NCBI GenBank assembly: GCA_013399115.1
Contig: VXAA01005247.1
Coordinates: 787,496-851,495 of the forward strand
Direction: 5' to 3'
From: Anseranas semipalmata
Taxonomy: Eukaryota; Chordata; Aves; Anseriformes; Anseranatidae
Length of the DNA: 64,000 bases
The notes under the pieces were generated by a model that made no database searches, was not told the origin of the DNA, and saw only the letters and a program-made list of their open reading frames with translations. Both the position numbers and the translations under genes were made by a program. Shown piece after piece: positions 1 to 13,981 of this stretch. Position 1 is the stretch's first letter; every line of letters begins with the position of its first letter.

Positions 1-3000
1 TTTTGGTACTTTGGCAAGCCACAAAGGTGTGTACAGTCCTTATACAGAGGCAAGCCACTGCTCTAGAGAATTAACCCAGGCAGCCAAATTGATGCCACAG
101 AGCATCAAAACTGAAAACCTGAGCTGTCAGCATTACTTTTGACAGGTGATGGCTCTTCCTAGGGAGTAGAGTGCTTATGTCCCTGACACTTCCATTAAGC
201 AACATTACCTATTTTATTTCCAGACATCTCACAAAGGTGGTGTTATAGCAGACATCACAGTAGCCACAAGAGATTAAAGGTAACAACAGTAAGAAATTAA
301 GTATGCTTATTGCACTCTAATTTTAAACCACAATAAAATTTAGTGTTTTAGTTATTTCTTAGCTAAAGGAATGCTGACACAATACTTTTGTGACACAAAG
401 ATGTATTTAAGGCAAACGGCCATTATGTTGCCTGACCTCACCTCTACACCCCATGATCTTATTCCTGTAACAGCCAGATGGTAGCTATCTTCTGAAAAAG
501 AAATTAAAAACCTTTAAAAAAAAGCATACACAGGACTAGCATAGGCTCATCTATTAAAGAAGGATGGCAACATTTCAGCCCTTTAAAGATCTCAGGCCCT
601 ACATACATAGAGATATAGCATCATGATCTATTTTATACTGACAAAAACAACATCCAGCCGCTTGGCCACTTTTGTAACCTTCCCCACACCTGCCCCGCCA
701 TGTCTTGCAGAGATGAGCTGTTGAAAACCCTTCTCCTCATGTTATTTCACATATGGCAGGCAAATAAGTAGTTACACTGTGAAATGAGAAGCTCCTGTCC
801 AGATAAGTGACCCCTGATCAGGCCAGAGGATGGAGCATTCGCAGCACAGTCACCTGAACTGGTGAAATCTTTTGATAAAAATGCAGTTAGCTGTCATTAG
901 CCCTGTTTAGCCAACTGTAACAAAAAAATGCAGTCAGGATCATTACTTCAACAGACGTTACACAAGCATGTTCTTTATCGGGAATACTTAAAAAAAAAAA
1001 AAAAAAAGACTGTGAAAAATGCGTTATATAAAAAGTTGGCCAAAACTTCTGCTTTTCCAGCACATATACGTGCCCTAGGAACAGCAGCCTTTGCAGCATG
1101 CGACTCCATACGACAGCTACAACCTTGCAAGGGCCTACAAGCTCTTGACACTCTACTGCCTGAAGTCCTACTGATGGCAGGGTTGGGAGTCTCCTTAAAG
1201 GACTCAAATCATGTTTTATTACGTGGCACCACACAAATTCCACCTTCCCAAACATTTTACAGAAAACTCTTTTCAATGGTTTCATCTGAACTTCAAAAAA
1301 GCTCAAGTCAACAGCTCACCAGGAGAGACACATTCACAAGATACAAAGACGGGTGTGTGTTACCACCCAATTCTCCAAAGGTTAGTTCCAAATAAGCATT
1401 ACCAAGAAATTTGTAAGTATTGTTTTTTTCAGAAGATCAAAACGTCTCTTGAGAGAGACATTCAGGGCCTCCAGGCTTGGTCTCAAAAGAATCCTATTTT
1501 AAACCACACTTGACCCACACTAACGTAACCCTTCAAATGCTATTACAAGAACAGAGCTATGTTCACAAGAGGAAATAGGCGTGCCATATTAATGTGAATT
1601 GCCTTTTGCCACCGGAAAATGCAGACAACATTGCATGTATTTCACAACATACCTTTCACCACTGATTGATAACACACACAAAGCTTTCGCTTCCTAAGAA
1701 ATAGTAGGGAAGCATTACCCAACTCCAGGCGAGCAGATTCGGGACAGTTATGTGGATGTAATTAGAGATTAGATGTGGAATAACTATATCCTAACTCAAT
1801 CTTCCCACTTTTCTTACCCCTTTTTATACCTCGTATAAACGTATAAACTCATTTTAGCATATCGCTACTTTACTGGATGGAATAAATAGTTCTAATGTCA
1901 GACTGGCCCTAGACCGGTCCCACAGGCTGAACTCTCTGTAGTGGCTGGCAAGCATGAGGGCTTCTTGTTAAACTTCCTCTGACATAAATCTAATTAGCAG
2001 TCATCAACAGCACCGTGCAAAAATAAACTAACTTGTAATAAGTGGGGAAAACTGGGAATTTATTTCAAAAGCAGGTTGCTGCTCCACACTCGAGGCTGGC
2101 AACACGGTGCAGAGCCGGCCCGTGAAGGTGCTCGCTGCTGATGCCCGGCCTCTTGCCCTCGCCCCACCATGTCAGCTCCTGCTCCTCCGCTCTGCCACCA
2201 CAGCTGCTTGACGGGCTACGCTAACCCATGCAATCAAAACCACATCACCCTTCCAAAAACACTTTTTTTTTTTCTTAAATCTCAAGCTGTCTCAGTAGTC
2301 CCACATAATCTTTCATGTAGCCCACAAACGCACGTGTTGGTGCAACCATGAGGGCTATAGCTACCATGGCTGCAGGGAACGCCGTCAGCCACGTCTGCTG
2401 CCAAAGGCAACGTATCACAGAACCGTACCCCCCAAAAACGGGCGCAAATAAGGAACAGACTGAATAACAGCCAATTTTGCTTCTGCCTTACCCCATCTGG
2501 TGGCCTAGTGCTGATATACAGCTGGTAGCAATAGTTAATTGAGGCAGGTTATCTGGAACTGCAGCTACTAGAGAAGTAAACGTGACACTGGATTAACGGT
2601 GGTGCTCTAGCAGTTACCTGCCCTTACTCCCTGCGTGCTGTAGCAGTCGGCACGCTCCTGGCTGCATCTGAAGAGGAGCATTTCGACACTGCGTGCTCGC
2701 ACCACGCGGAGCGATCAGGGCCGTGCTCAGTCATCGCAGCTGGTGAGCTGGTCCCAGCAGCCTCAACCAGAGCAGGTAAGCGGAATAACAATTCCTGGAG
2801 AAGGTGGAAACTCAGAGAGAAAGAGTTTCTAAGGCTAAGACTTGGGAGCAGCCTGAGCTCAGGCAGAAGCCTTGGCTGGAAGCTTTTCCCTCGTTACTTA
2901 CATTAAATTCCACAGGGAAAGGCGGAAGGCAGTTCTGAGCAGTCATCCACATGGGAAGCGGCACTTAGCACAGAGCGCCCACTTACTTAATAAGAAGCAC

Positions 3001-3421
3001 TCCAGAGCAAAAGGCACCACTTTTCTTCCCTCAAAAAGCTAATATACATTAGAAAAGCATAAACTCTTTTGAAAAGCCACAGTAGCATGATTAAATACTA
3101 TTTTTCCTTTTACACAACAAACCATACATGGCTGAACCCTTAAGGAATATATGAACTTTCATGTGAAAGGAGCCCATTAACTGCTGCACAATGAATGGTG
3201 CCTGTGGTCCAGGATTCATTTCCTTTTAGAAAGCAGAAAGGACAGAAAGCTTACGACTACTACACACAACTGCTGACTCATTCAAGGTCATTTTACTCCT
3301 TCCCTGAACAAACTGTTTCTTTGAGACCCAGCCTATCATGGTATTTCAGAAGACTATATAGTTTTGAGTGGGAGTCAGGAAGCACAATTTTGTTAGTTTG
3401 TGCCAAATTTGCAGGACTCAG

Positions 3422-3471
3422 TTTTATTTCAAATTTAATTAATCAATTTTATTTCAAATTTAATTAATTGT
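3422..3471. repeat. 25-bp tandem duplication, AT-rich
   Basis: Two adjacent copies of a 25-bp unit beginning TTTTATTTCAAATTTAATTA differ only in the last bases. They are followed by further TTAATTAATTA. The tract is palindrome-rich. Confidence 0.92.
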
Positions 3472-5934
3472 TTAATTAATTATTTTTCCTGAAGTACTAT
3501 TTGGAAATGAAAATCCATTTTAGCAGGGTGGGAAGAAGGGATTACATTTCACAGAGGTTGTTTTAAACAAGCCTACAAGTATTTCAAAAGCCCTTACAGA
3601 TTTATGTCATGTCTGTATGGCTATCTGATTTCAAGAGGCCTAATCTCCATAAAATAGTCAAGTAGTAAAATAGCATTAGATTGTGCAAACGAAGACTTTT
3701 CAATTATTAAGTTATGATAATAAAGACAATTGGCATATTTTTTAAACCTACGTTTCACTTCTAAGAATTTTCCGTTTACCAAGACAAGAACTAACTTTAA
3801 AGCACTTCCTGAACTGATAGCAGAGCACTACACGGCTTCAGCACAACAGCCCAAGTTCGCACAAGGCTGCAGCAGCAATAAGAGAAGATCTGCTCCACCG
3901 GTTTTGAAAAGAGGATTTCCACTAGTTGCCTGTTTATCTCTTCCTCTGAAAAGAATGGGAAACTTGCTTCATAGTCAACCATTAAGTCCATAAAGCTTTG
4001 ATGGTTTTCAACTAGGAATTTCAGGCGATTTTTAGGAAGAAAGCCTGAAATAGCTTTCTTCATCCACCTTGCAAATTCATAGTTAATTTCTGATTCAAAG
4101 TCAGAATAATTTCTGCTTTTATACCACTACAAGTGTATTTTAATATAGCAGTTTACTGGAAGGCCTTTCACTGTAACTAGGAAACAAAAAAAAAACGTCA
4201 GTGTTAGATAGGGAGGAAAAAATACTCTGAAACTCACTGTGAGAATTTTCTAGAGCTTACGGCAATGAACCCAGGTCTTTTAAAGGTGCTCAGGTGGCAA
4301 CAGCTTCTGATATCCAAAGCCCTGTCCAGCACAGGCTACGCAGCTCCCTCCTGATGCCGACGTACAGACAGCAGTCTGTCGTGCTCTCGTGGCCTACGTC
4401 GCTTTTTGGTGAGCAGATCTGCCTCTCTCCATGTTCAAACGAAGGGGATAGATAGATACGAGTAACTTGCCCCAGAACAGAAAAATTGTTCTTTGAAACT
4501 TTTTTTTTTAAACACGTAAGACACATTCCTGCTGATGCCCATGTGTTCATTTTTAGATATGATGCAGATTTCTTTCTTTTTTTTTTTTTTAAAGCATTCT
4601 AATTGTACTTGCTGAACAGGTTTACTACTTCCACCGGACACCAGCAGCAGGTTTACTTACAAGAGAGAGCCTGCCTTTCACAGACTTTCTAGCAGTAATT
4701 TGGTTTCACAAGTAATAACTATTGTGTACAGTGTAACAGCTTAAAGGCACCTCTAGGACATTAGCTGGTGAAAACAAAATACAATACAAACAACACGACT
4801 AGAATAACATGTGAAAACCAGTTTCTATCACTTGACTGTTAGCTTTCAACAGAGAAGAGAATAGTCTAGAAAGGCAGCTTCACCAGCAACTGAGAGCTCT
4901 CCCAAGAAATACACACTCTTGGAAACCATAATGCCATCTGCTGAGAGATTATGATAGTGCAGTGCAATGAATGACATACCTGAATGAATGTGTTCTCCCG
5001 TGCTTAGAACATTTCATGTACTAGTTTAATTACTGTAATATTGATGTTGAAATGCATGCTGCTTGTGGTCAAGTTCAAAAGAAAAAAATGCTCAAATTGG
5101 ATAAATTATCCAAGGGTTTTCAAAGAACTACCGGAGATGTCACAGCCTATTGATATTTGGCAAGTTGAGGACAGTAAATCACAGAGGTGCACACTAAAAA
5201 TATTGTTCCAGTATGCTAAATGAATAAGAGTATGATGTGGGACACCAAAATTATTAATTTGGCTGGGACATTCTAACTTTGCAAAAACATTGGTAATTAA
5301 ATAATTTTTTTTAAGATACTGTATGTTGTGCTCCACATCTTTACAAGCTTGAAAAACTGTATATAATTCTAAGTCAATTAAACTACAAAAGTATATTAAC
5401 AAGTCTCAAAATAACAAATAGGTTAAGTGTGAAACTGGCATCCAATGGAAGTGCTTCTAGTGACAGCCTGCAGGCCTGAGCTGTTACCCCAACATCCCAG
5501 CACTCCCCATAAAAGCATTTGGAGGCAGCAAGATATTTTTGTAGTTGGTAACAAAAGAATTGCTGAGAACTTAAAGTTTGGCAGGGTAATGATTCCACAA
5601 AGGCCACCAGATTATTTAATTTACTAATCTGCCATGCATATAAAATCAGGCGCTCTGTTTTGCTGGGTCACAATGAAAAGTAAGGGAAGACAAGCTCCAA
5701 GAACAAGCACCAGCCCAGGGGATGCAAAGGGGATATACGGATGATGAGCAAGGAGGACGTTTTTCCTTATTTGCACTGAAACACTACATCCAATGCTGCC
5801 CCAGAAAGTACAGATGAATTAGAAGAGGTTCAGAAAGTCTCATAAAGGATTCAAGATCGGGCAAGCCCAAGATTCAACATGTAAGCAGAATGCTAGCACA
5901 GTCTGCTTTTCCTCTAGCCCACAACAGTTTCAGG

Positions 5935-6015
5935 AGTGTTGCAATCTGAGTCTGTCATTAATTATTAAAGGCAGATTTACAGTAATAATAAATTAATTCT
6001 TTAAGTCAGACAGAC
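5935..6015. promoter_or_regulatory. Short AT-rich homeodomain-site cluster
   Basis: About 80 bases with TCATTAATTATTAAAG and AATAATAAATTAATTC close together in otherwise unique DNA. It resembles the cores seen at 19.4 kb but is shorter, so chance is more likely. Confidence 0.2.
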
Positions 6016-6754
6016 ACAACTAACCAGATCCACTGGCTAGCAACTCATGTAAGAAATCCCAAGCGGATGCTGCCATACGGAGTTCTTCCAGAAAAGTGCA
6101 AAGACAGCAGTCTATTGATCCAATTCTAGCTTGACCCTCTCATTTAATTTCTGAGTAATGCCCTTCCTATCAATAAAGAAAAAAAAAAAAAGAATTTTCT
6201 GTAATATTTTTAACTGAAGAATGCTGGATGAATATTTTCCTAAGGAAATACAAATCAAATGCGTTCCATCCTCAATTCAGAGACAATTTCCAGTACAAGC
6301 ACTATAGGGATGCATTACTAAAATGGATCCTTTTGGTCAAAGAACAAGACATGAAGCTGGCACCTATCTCTGAGGGATAAAGAGTTAAAGCAGCTGCCCA
6401 TTTCCTCAACTGGCCTACTACTATTGTAAAAGCCAGTGTTCAGCTGAATTCCATCAGGCCATGCTTTCTTAACACAACCTGACATGTTCCTCTTCAAGAT
6501 CTCGGAATTTTTTTTTCCTGTCTGCCTCTCAGTAGTAGAGACTAGAAATAAATACACCCCAAAAGCCAAATGGTAATCCAAACACAAAATAATATTTAAT
6601 TATATAGTTAGGGGTGGAAAACTGAATAATTCTTTTTTAAAAAAAAGTAAAACACTCACCAAGTCCTTTACAGACAACACAATACTGGTTTTTGTTTCAA
6701 GTTCATAACTTGGCTCTTAAAGTAGTTGATAATGAACCAGCAGGCATTATTTTA

Positions 6755-6960
6755 AATCAACCAGTTTTTATTAAATGAGCCAGAAAGGAAAGAGGCAGGG
6801 CTAATTACCAACATTCCTTGATGAATTACCTAGCGGTGTGTGGTAAATCTCTGGGCGTCTTTGTCTTTATCCCCAAATTTATCCCTTACTTATTTCTCAA
6901 GAGGTTAAAGGACATGGGGCTAATTAAGGAACCAATCCAATGACAGACAGAATCATTCAA
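6755..6960. promoter_or_regulatory. Candidate conserved noncoding block
   Basis: A non-repetitive block downstream of exon 1B with two GGGCTAATTA-type homeodomain cores (near 6800 and 6918), TTTATTAAATG, a CCAATCCAATG box and TTTGTCTTTATCCC. The mixture of motif types without low-complexity sequence suggests a regulatory element; conservation is untested. Confidence 0.27.
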
Positions 6961-9689
6961 GGTAAGGCTGGTTTTTACTCTTTCAAGCTTCTGCATCTCT
7001 GCCTGGTACTTCTTAATCTAATTTCTTTTTTTCCCTTAATATTACTGCTGGGGAGGGGGAGGAAAAGCGCTAATCTTGTCACGGTCAGGCAGGTTGAAAT
7101 TGCCATGCAGTGCTGGGCAAAATGCTACATATTTGTAATTTAGCCAATAAGAAATTCCTTAAGCCTCTCCTGAATGGCAGGAATGTCTCTAGCTTGTCAC
7201 TTTGAATTCATTCACTATACAGGTTCAGCGTCTCAGAGAATAATGCTGCCAAACTAGCTGAAGAACTGAAATATTTGTGACTATACATAATGCCCAAAGA
7301 TTACTTTAAGCAGATCTAAGTTTTCACATTTCAACATTTAATGTCTATCAAAGCTGTCAACAGAGGCCTCCCCGGACCTCCGCATGACTCCCCCCGTTCT
7401 CCAGCACCGTGGGGGGCTCTGAGCACTATTTTCTGCCCAAGGAAGCTGTGGAGGCAACAAGCACAACTGCAATGACCAGCACTGACCCTTTCCATGTTCT
7501 TGGCTCAACCAGTGAAGTGTAGTAAGGTGGTTTTACTTTAAATTAACCTTGGCTGAAAAAGGACTTAATACAACCTGCTAAAACGTGTTATCTGGTGGGC
7601 CGCAGAAACTCATCAGTGCTTCTAACACCCACAACTATGAGCACCCACAAGTCTTTGGGAAGATGAACTCATCCTCTGCAGCTCTGAAACAGCCACTGAC
7701 ATAGTGAGCCACTGTTTTCCTGACGTCTGGTAACTCAGACATCAGAAAATATGGTCAGACCATGAAGAAAAAAAAGAAAATAAGAACTTTGAAGCAGTAA
7801 CAGAACCACCTCGGCAAGCTCCCCTTACCTTTGTGGATGTTATCATGCTTCCCTTTTGTCAGAAATGTTATTTCAAGCTACCAGGTAAATCTGGTACTTC
7901 AGCATGCCCATGCAGAATGCCATCTGATCCCCACTGTGGCATACTCCCACCATTTTAGACCACACTGTCTACCTCCAAGGCCAGTAGGAATAGCAGTTTA
8001 CCAGCTACCTGCCTGCTCTGCTCACAGGACTGTTTCCCCAGGAATTACCCTGACCCCCGGCAGCATAATCCAGCAGCAGCACGGTTTGCCCCTCAACTTG
8101 GAGAGCTATGCTTCATTCCACAGTGACCACAGCTGAAGAGCCAAGATAGAAACATCAGATATTTTCATCAGCAACAGCCTTTCTCTGGAGAGCTAGGCAA
8201 CACGTTTACACCCATAGGAAAAGGACACTGGGGATGAAGGGTGAAAGCAGTGTTTTGCACTAGCAGTCAAGCAGTCAGATTCTTGTACACAGAAGTACAA
8301 TGCCCACTTGAATTCCATGCATGTTTAATGTCTAATAACCTCCATGTTAAGCAAGAGTTTACATTTTACCTCTAGTACTAACCACAGACATTAGCACCAG
8401 TTCTTATCCTGGAGTAGCTTACATCCCACTAAGCATGCAAAAGATTTAAGACCTGAGAGATACTCTTACTTAAGTGAAGGCTTAGAAGGGGTTCTGTAGT
8501 TAAAAGCAAGTTTTTCTTCAGGAAGAATTTGCTGTAGGCTTAGGTTACACTTACTGACTCTGGTATATTGTATCTGTAGTTCAGCAAGACTTGGTCTGGC
8601 AAATCACTTCTCCAAGTTACAATTGCAAATACATGCCACACTTACTTAACGTACTGGCACACACTACTATCTACTATTGTCAGCTTCGATTAAATTAACT
8701 TTTAATCAGATAAGCATTTCCACAAACACCCATTTACTGTAGCAGATGCTACCACACGTTTATCTTGACATTCCATTGTTCCTGTTCTTCAGAACTGTAA
8801 GATAGATCTCCTATACAATGAAGTTTCATGGTAATTATTACACAAGGAATACTATTTCTAACTGCACAGCCTTCCTCAGTAATACAGCAGAAAGACTACA
8901 TTAACACCACGGGTCACTCTTCGTAAGAGAGCACACTGGAAAAGGACTAGGAGGAGGTATTTTTTGATACACGTCCATAGTCATTAACATCACTCACAAG
9001 GCATGCTTGGCATTTCAAAACCGAAGAAATATAGGGTATCTGATGCAAAGAGCTTATCGTGGTGGTGCATTTAAAATCTGAATGAACAATGACACGAGGG
9101 TTAAAGCAAGAGGGCAGCCGGGTCTGCTGCATTGTTCCAAACAGCCCGGCTGCGCTGCCGCGCTTCTGTTGACTCTGGAAAAGCTGCTGTAAGGAGAAAG
9201 ATAAGCATGAACCACAGCAATTCCAGGGATGGCATTAAAAAAGATGATCGGACCCACGCTGGTATCAGTAGTGATCAACCCACAGCACTGCCATAAGATG
9301 GGCAAAAGCTCTCGGACTAATAAAGCAAGAGTGGAAATGCAGTAAATACTGCTTGGTTCTAGTCTTTGAAAAGAAGATGTTTCAGCTTGTCTGGGACCCC
9401 AGGTAGAAGAAAACAGGCCACAATGACAAGACATAGCAGTAAAGAGTTGTATTTTTAGCACCAAAGGAGCAGTTAATATCAACCAGGAAGAAACCGACCT
9501 AGGCAGCGTGGCAGGGGGAATCCTAAGTGGGGTCCTCAGTGGCAGATATTAAAATATCCATCATATTATGAACGTTATTGTCTCTGAATATGCTGTTAAC
9601 AACCTGTTAATAACAAATGTTAAAAAATGTTTTTGTAGCCTGTATTTCCATACCCACGTTTTTGTAAGTGGGTCACAATTTCGGGCAAG

Positions 9690-10130
9690 CTGTCCTTTCA
9701 GTCAAAGTGGGCGCTACGTGGGAGGACAGACGCTGCCGCCAGGGAGGAGAGGTCTCAGGGTGCGCATCACCAAATCTCGACCTGCCTGCCCAGATCCCCC
9801 TGGAACAAGGGAACTGTTCCCTTCCCTTGCTCATTCTCCAGAAACAAGGATAAAAGGGATGTTAACACCCCGAAAGGGACCTGTTACACCATCTGCTGTC
9901 CAGGAGACCTGCTTACACCCCACCACCAGCGACGTGCTCGCGCAGTGCCCAAACGCCGCCCGCACCACCGCAGGAACACACTGGCCCAGCAGCAGACGCC
10001 CGCCGCAGGTTCCTGTCTGCAGTGGCACCCGACACAGGGCACACAGCCACATCCCAGCGCTTGTGCCCAATGGAAGTTACGTTCTTAAATCCCTAATCGC
10101 CGGCAAAGAGGGAGGAAGAGAGGCATCAGG
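9690..10130. promoter_or_regulatory. CpG-enriched patch in the intron after exon 1B
   Basis: Roughly two dozen CpGs in about 440 bases, including GACGCTGCCGCC and AACGCCGCCCGCACC. The longest open frame in the window (plus strand, 9568-10170) crosses it, but its Pro/Ser/Arg/Thr-rich translation has no domain and is the expected by-product of GC richness. It may be a regulatory patch. Confidence 0.22.
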
Positions 10131-13100
10131 AGCCCAGCAGATTTCTCATTGTGCTATTCACCAAGTGTGACAATGCTCAGGAGGAGGGAGGAGGCAAACC
10201 AGCTGCATCCTCTGGAGCACCCACATGCATCAGCGGGGACACGCTGGGACAGTGACCACACCATGTCACAACACATCCAGTTCAAGCTCCAATTCACCCT
10301 TGTGTTTCTAACTTGACATACCTGGTTGCAGCACAACAGCACAGCAGTAACATACACGCACCAACTGAGCTACGCTAACAAATAATATTGGGGGGGCAGC
10401 AATGGGAAGAAGTGTTTATTCTCAGTTTTCCACCTTCCATCTGCTCAGTGAGTCTTGCAGAGGGATGGATGTCAGCTGCCCCCTGGTAATGTTTTCAAAG
10501 GAACTAATTTGCAATTCTGCAGGCCGAGGCTTGCCCTGAACCTCCTCGCCTGGCTCCAGCGGATGCTCCAGTGGATCTCCTCGCATGGAGGACATAAGCT
10601 TGCTCACAACAGTCGCTGTTTCTGCAATGCCACAGTGCGTTTTGGGCAGGTAGGTCCAAGGTATTTAAGGCAAGTGGCTGGTAATTTCAGCCTTTAAAGT
10701 GAATACTTGTTTGTTTGTTTTCCCCCTCTAGCTCTTTTAGGTGTGGGGAAAANTTTCCCCTGTGTCTCTTAAATGCATGTAGAGGGTGGTGAGCCCCATA
10801 CCCATGCTACTACAGTGCAGCTTTGATGAAGATGCCAGGGGGACATTACATAAAACCCCAGTCATACATGCCAGTGTTTCTGCATGCTGAACAAAAAAGT
10901 CCTAAAATCAGCTGCCTGGACTGCTATAGAAGACCGAAAACTTCCCTGCAGACAAGGTCAGTGTGTCCCTGCATGTTGCAAAGGCAGGGGAGCTGCCTTG
11001 CTGCTGCCAGTAACTTGGCAGGCAGGCAGGTCACTCATTTTACAAGAGTAAGTTGTTCGATGGGAAAGGGGCTGGGGTGGGCGAGGAGGGAGCATGAAAG
11101 CTACGATTAGCAGATCCCAGCAACTGTGTCCCATCAGCAGCAGATGCTCCCCATACATAAGTGTCAGCAGACAGCTCTAGGACTATAGGTGAAAAACCAA
11201 ATCTGTGATATCAAGAAGGAAGACAATAACAGATGAAGTTTGAGACAGCTATGGGAAAGCTGATTAACAGACCAGCTTCCCTACAAAGCTAGGGTGGATT
11301 CTCTCAATTCCTAATAGAAAAGGACTTCACCACCTTTAACAAATTTAGCTCCACAAGGATTAACAGCAGTACTATTTTGCAGATGGACGACTCGGGAGCA
11401 GGACTAGCCTCTCATCGGTTCTCACAGGCGACAGGCAGAGACCTGATGCCCAGCCCCTCCAGAGCTTACAGAAATGCAGCAATCTGTTCCCAGAGGTCAG
11501 CTCTGGAACACCCAATGCTGAGAGCTGCTGTGGTGCTTCTGCTCCAGTGGATAAGGAATCCTACCAGACATGAGAATAACTCTAAACAACAACAACAACA
11601 GGAACAACTTCTTACTATGAAGGAAGTATACAAAACTATAATACACCTGTATGGAAGAAGCTATTCTGTAAAGAAACCCAGTGAAGATAATTTTAAGAAG
11701 AATTCTTTACAAAACAAGTTAATTTTTTTTTATTTAAGAAGTTAACTGACTCTGTACATCAGGATCCTGATCGAACATTAACAAGGCTTGGGACCATTCC
11801 AACAATCAACACATTTTAAGTTACATTCTCCTATTTGCAAGGCAGAGCAAGAAGGTGAAGCAGAGCAGAAGCAAAGAACCTCCCGTGACACCTCTCTGTA
11901 GCATTAGTCCTCAACCAGCAGCAGGAGATGGGTGAGAAGGTGCTTACAGACAAACTGGCCTTTATGTCTGTGAAACTAAAATCAGTGCTGCAGAGGGACA
12001 ACTGAACCCCCTAACAAACCCTCCTTCTGCTGTTAGATTAGAAGAGATACTGTTTCAAATGCATTAGCACTATTCCTAGTCCATCTCAAAATTAGGCTTC
12101 ACAAAGTAACACTAAATTTTAATTCCAACAGGTCATTTCCTACCTTGTCAAGCTACATTACTTAACATAGAAATGATGCAATAAGAAGTCATTACTCAAG
12201 AAAATAAAATCCTATTTATTCATATACCCTTGAATGTAATGGCCACATTATGTAATTTGGAGATTCCTATGTAATGTGACATGGATTAGTATGTATTACT
12301 CTTTCTTTCTGTACTGTTTCTAAATGACATCTTAAGCATCTTGAAAACAAATACGAAATGCAAACTCATCAACAGTTTCAGCTTCTTTTTAAACGAGTCA
12401 TTCCAAACTACCATCCTCACACATGCAAATACTATTCCCTTAATATCGTGAGATACGGGAGACGGCAAGTCACACAGTGTAATTACAAATTACAAAAAGT
12501 CAACAAATTCAACAGGTTGGGTTGGTTTTTTTGTTGCTGTATTTTATTTTTTATGTGATTTTAAGTTCTATAAAATCACCAAAACCAACAACATAAAGTA
12601 GCAGTCACTTTTGGTTTTATTTGTGTAGTAACATTCAAAAAGCTCTTTTAAAGAAAATTGCCTTGCAGATTAACATTTCTGAAAGTGTAAAAATCCCTTT
12701 TTTGTCCATCTCATTCTTTAAGGTCACTAAATCCAGACCATCTGGATAATAAAATTACCACGTGTAGTTCCCTATTCATCTAATTAAAACTTCTGTACAG
12801 CTCGTATGGATAATTTGTCTACAGCTAAAAACAACTGGAGTGTAAGAAGCAGCTCCGGGGAGGTGATGTTACTAGTGCCGGGTTACTACAGGCAGAGCTG
12901 GCTGTCAGCCTATCGGCACCAGGACGGTCCTGATTTACTGTTAAACACATCTTTTGAGCCAAAGCAACCTATTTCATAATTAAAAAAATAAAAAAAATCA
13001 TATGGACCTTCCAGCAAAATCCTATTCTCACTGAAGCATCAATAGTATTTAAAAAAAAGAATCATGACTTCGAGCTTTTTTTCTTTTTTTTTTTTTGGTA

Positions 13101-13963
13101 CAGAGTTGGTCCAGTCTGGTATCAGTAAGGGTAAAAGCACAAATCTTTAGCTGCTTCCACTAAAAACACAAGCAGCAAAACTGCGCAAAACAGTCCCTCT
13201 TCTCTCAAGCACAGCAAGAGACCAAGAGGACTTGTTTTTGCTAATTTTGACTGTTACTTGTGTAAACGTAGATAACGGGGAATCGGACGCCATTTTGTTC
13301 CAGCAGGTAGCTCAAGTTTCCGCTACCGTTACCTTCAACACACAACTCTCTGTTGCCAAAAAACACTGATTGCTTCGTATTACTTTTAATTTCCAATCCT
13401 GTAAGGATACATTCACGTAGCTTTTCTCTCTATGGGGTCAAGCACGCTGCCACTTGGACCAAAGGAGAGTGTGGAGGAGGCGTCCTCCCCTCTTGCCAGG
13501 AGGCAGGAATGGGGACAGATGCTTCCTCTGTGATCCCAAAGGACAAGGATTCAGGTTTGAGTCTTCCACGTGAAGTTCCTAGCAACGCTCCAGCAAGTTA
13601 CAGATCTGCATGAACCCCTGTGATGAGCCAGTTCCTAGTAACTGCATTTGTAATGACAAATCACCACCTTTCAACGCAGCATCTTCTGTAATTTGTCCCT
13701 TAGAAATAAAGGGCTGCCTTCCCTTCTCTCTCACATAAAGAGGTGGCTGTAAAATGGACAACATAGACAACTGCTAACGCTTCGAGACATTACACATCCT
13801 CCTTAATGGTAAAGTACCATCAGAAAATAAAAGCTTTCCCATAAGTTTTCAAAAAGATTTAAGAAAAAAAAACTACAATTCATGTCATAATGGATTAGGA
13901 TGAAAGGATCTAAAAATCTAACATATGCTTGGTTAACCAAGTGCATTGCGAACAGACAACTAC

Positions 13964-13981
13964 TTTTTTTTTTTTTTTTTT
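13964..13981. repeat. Poly(T) tract of 18 bases
   Basis: Simple homopolymer about 2.4 kb from the exon splice acceptor of 1B, in the intron on its 3' side. No known function. Confidence 0.95.

Noticed and set aside
9568..10170. The longest open frame (200 codons, plus strand)
   Set aside because: It crosses a CpG-rich patch, its translation is rich in Pro, Ser, Arg and Thr without a domain, and overlapping frames on both strands are equally open. There is no splice or expression support.
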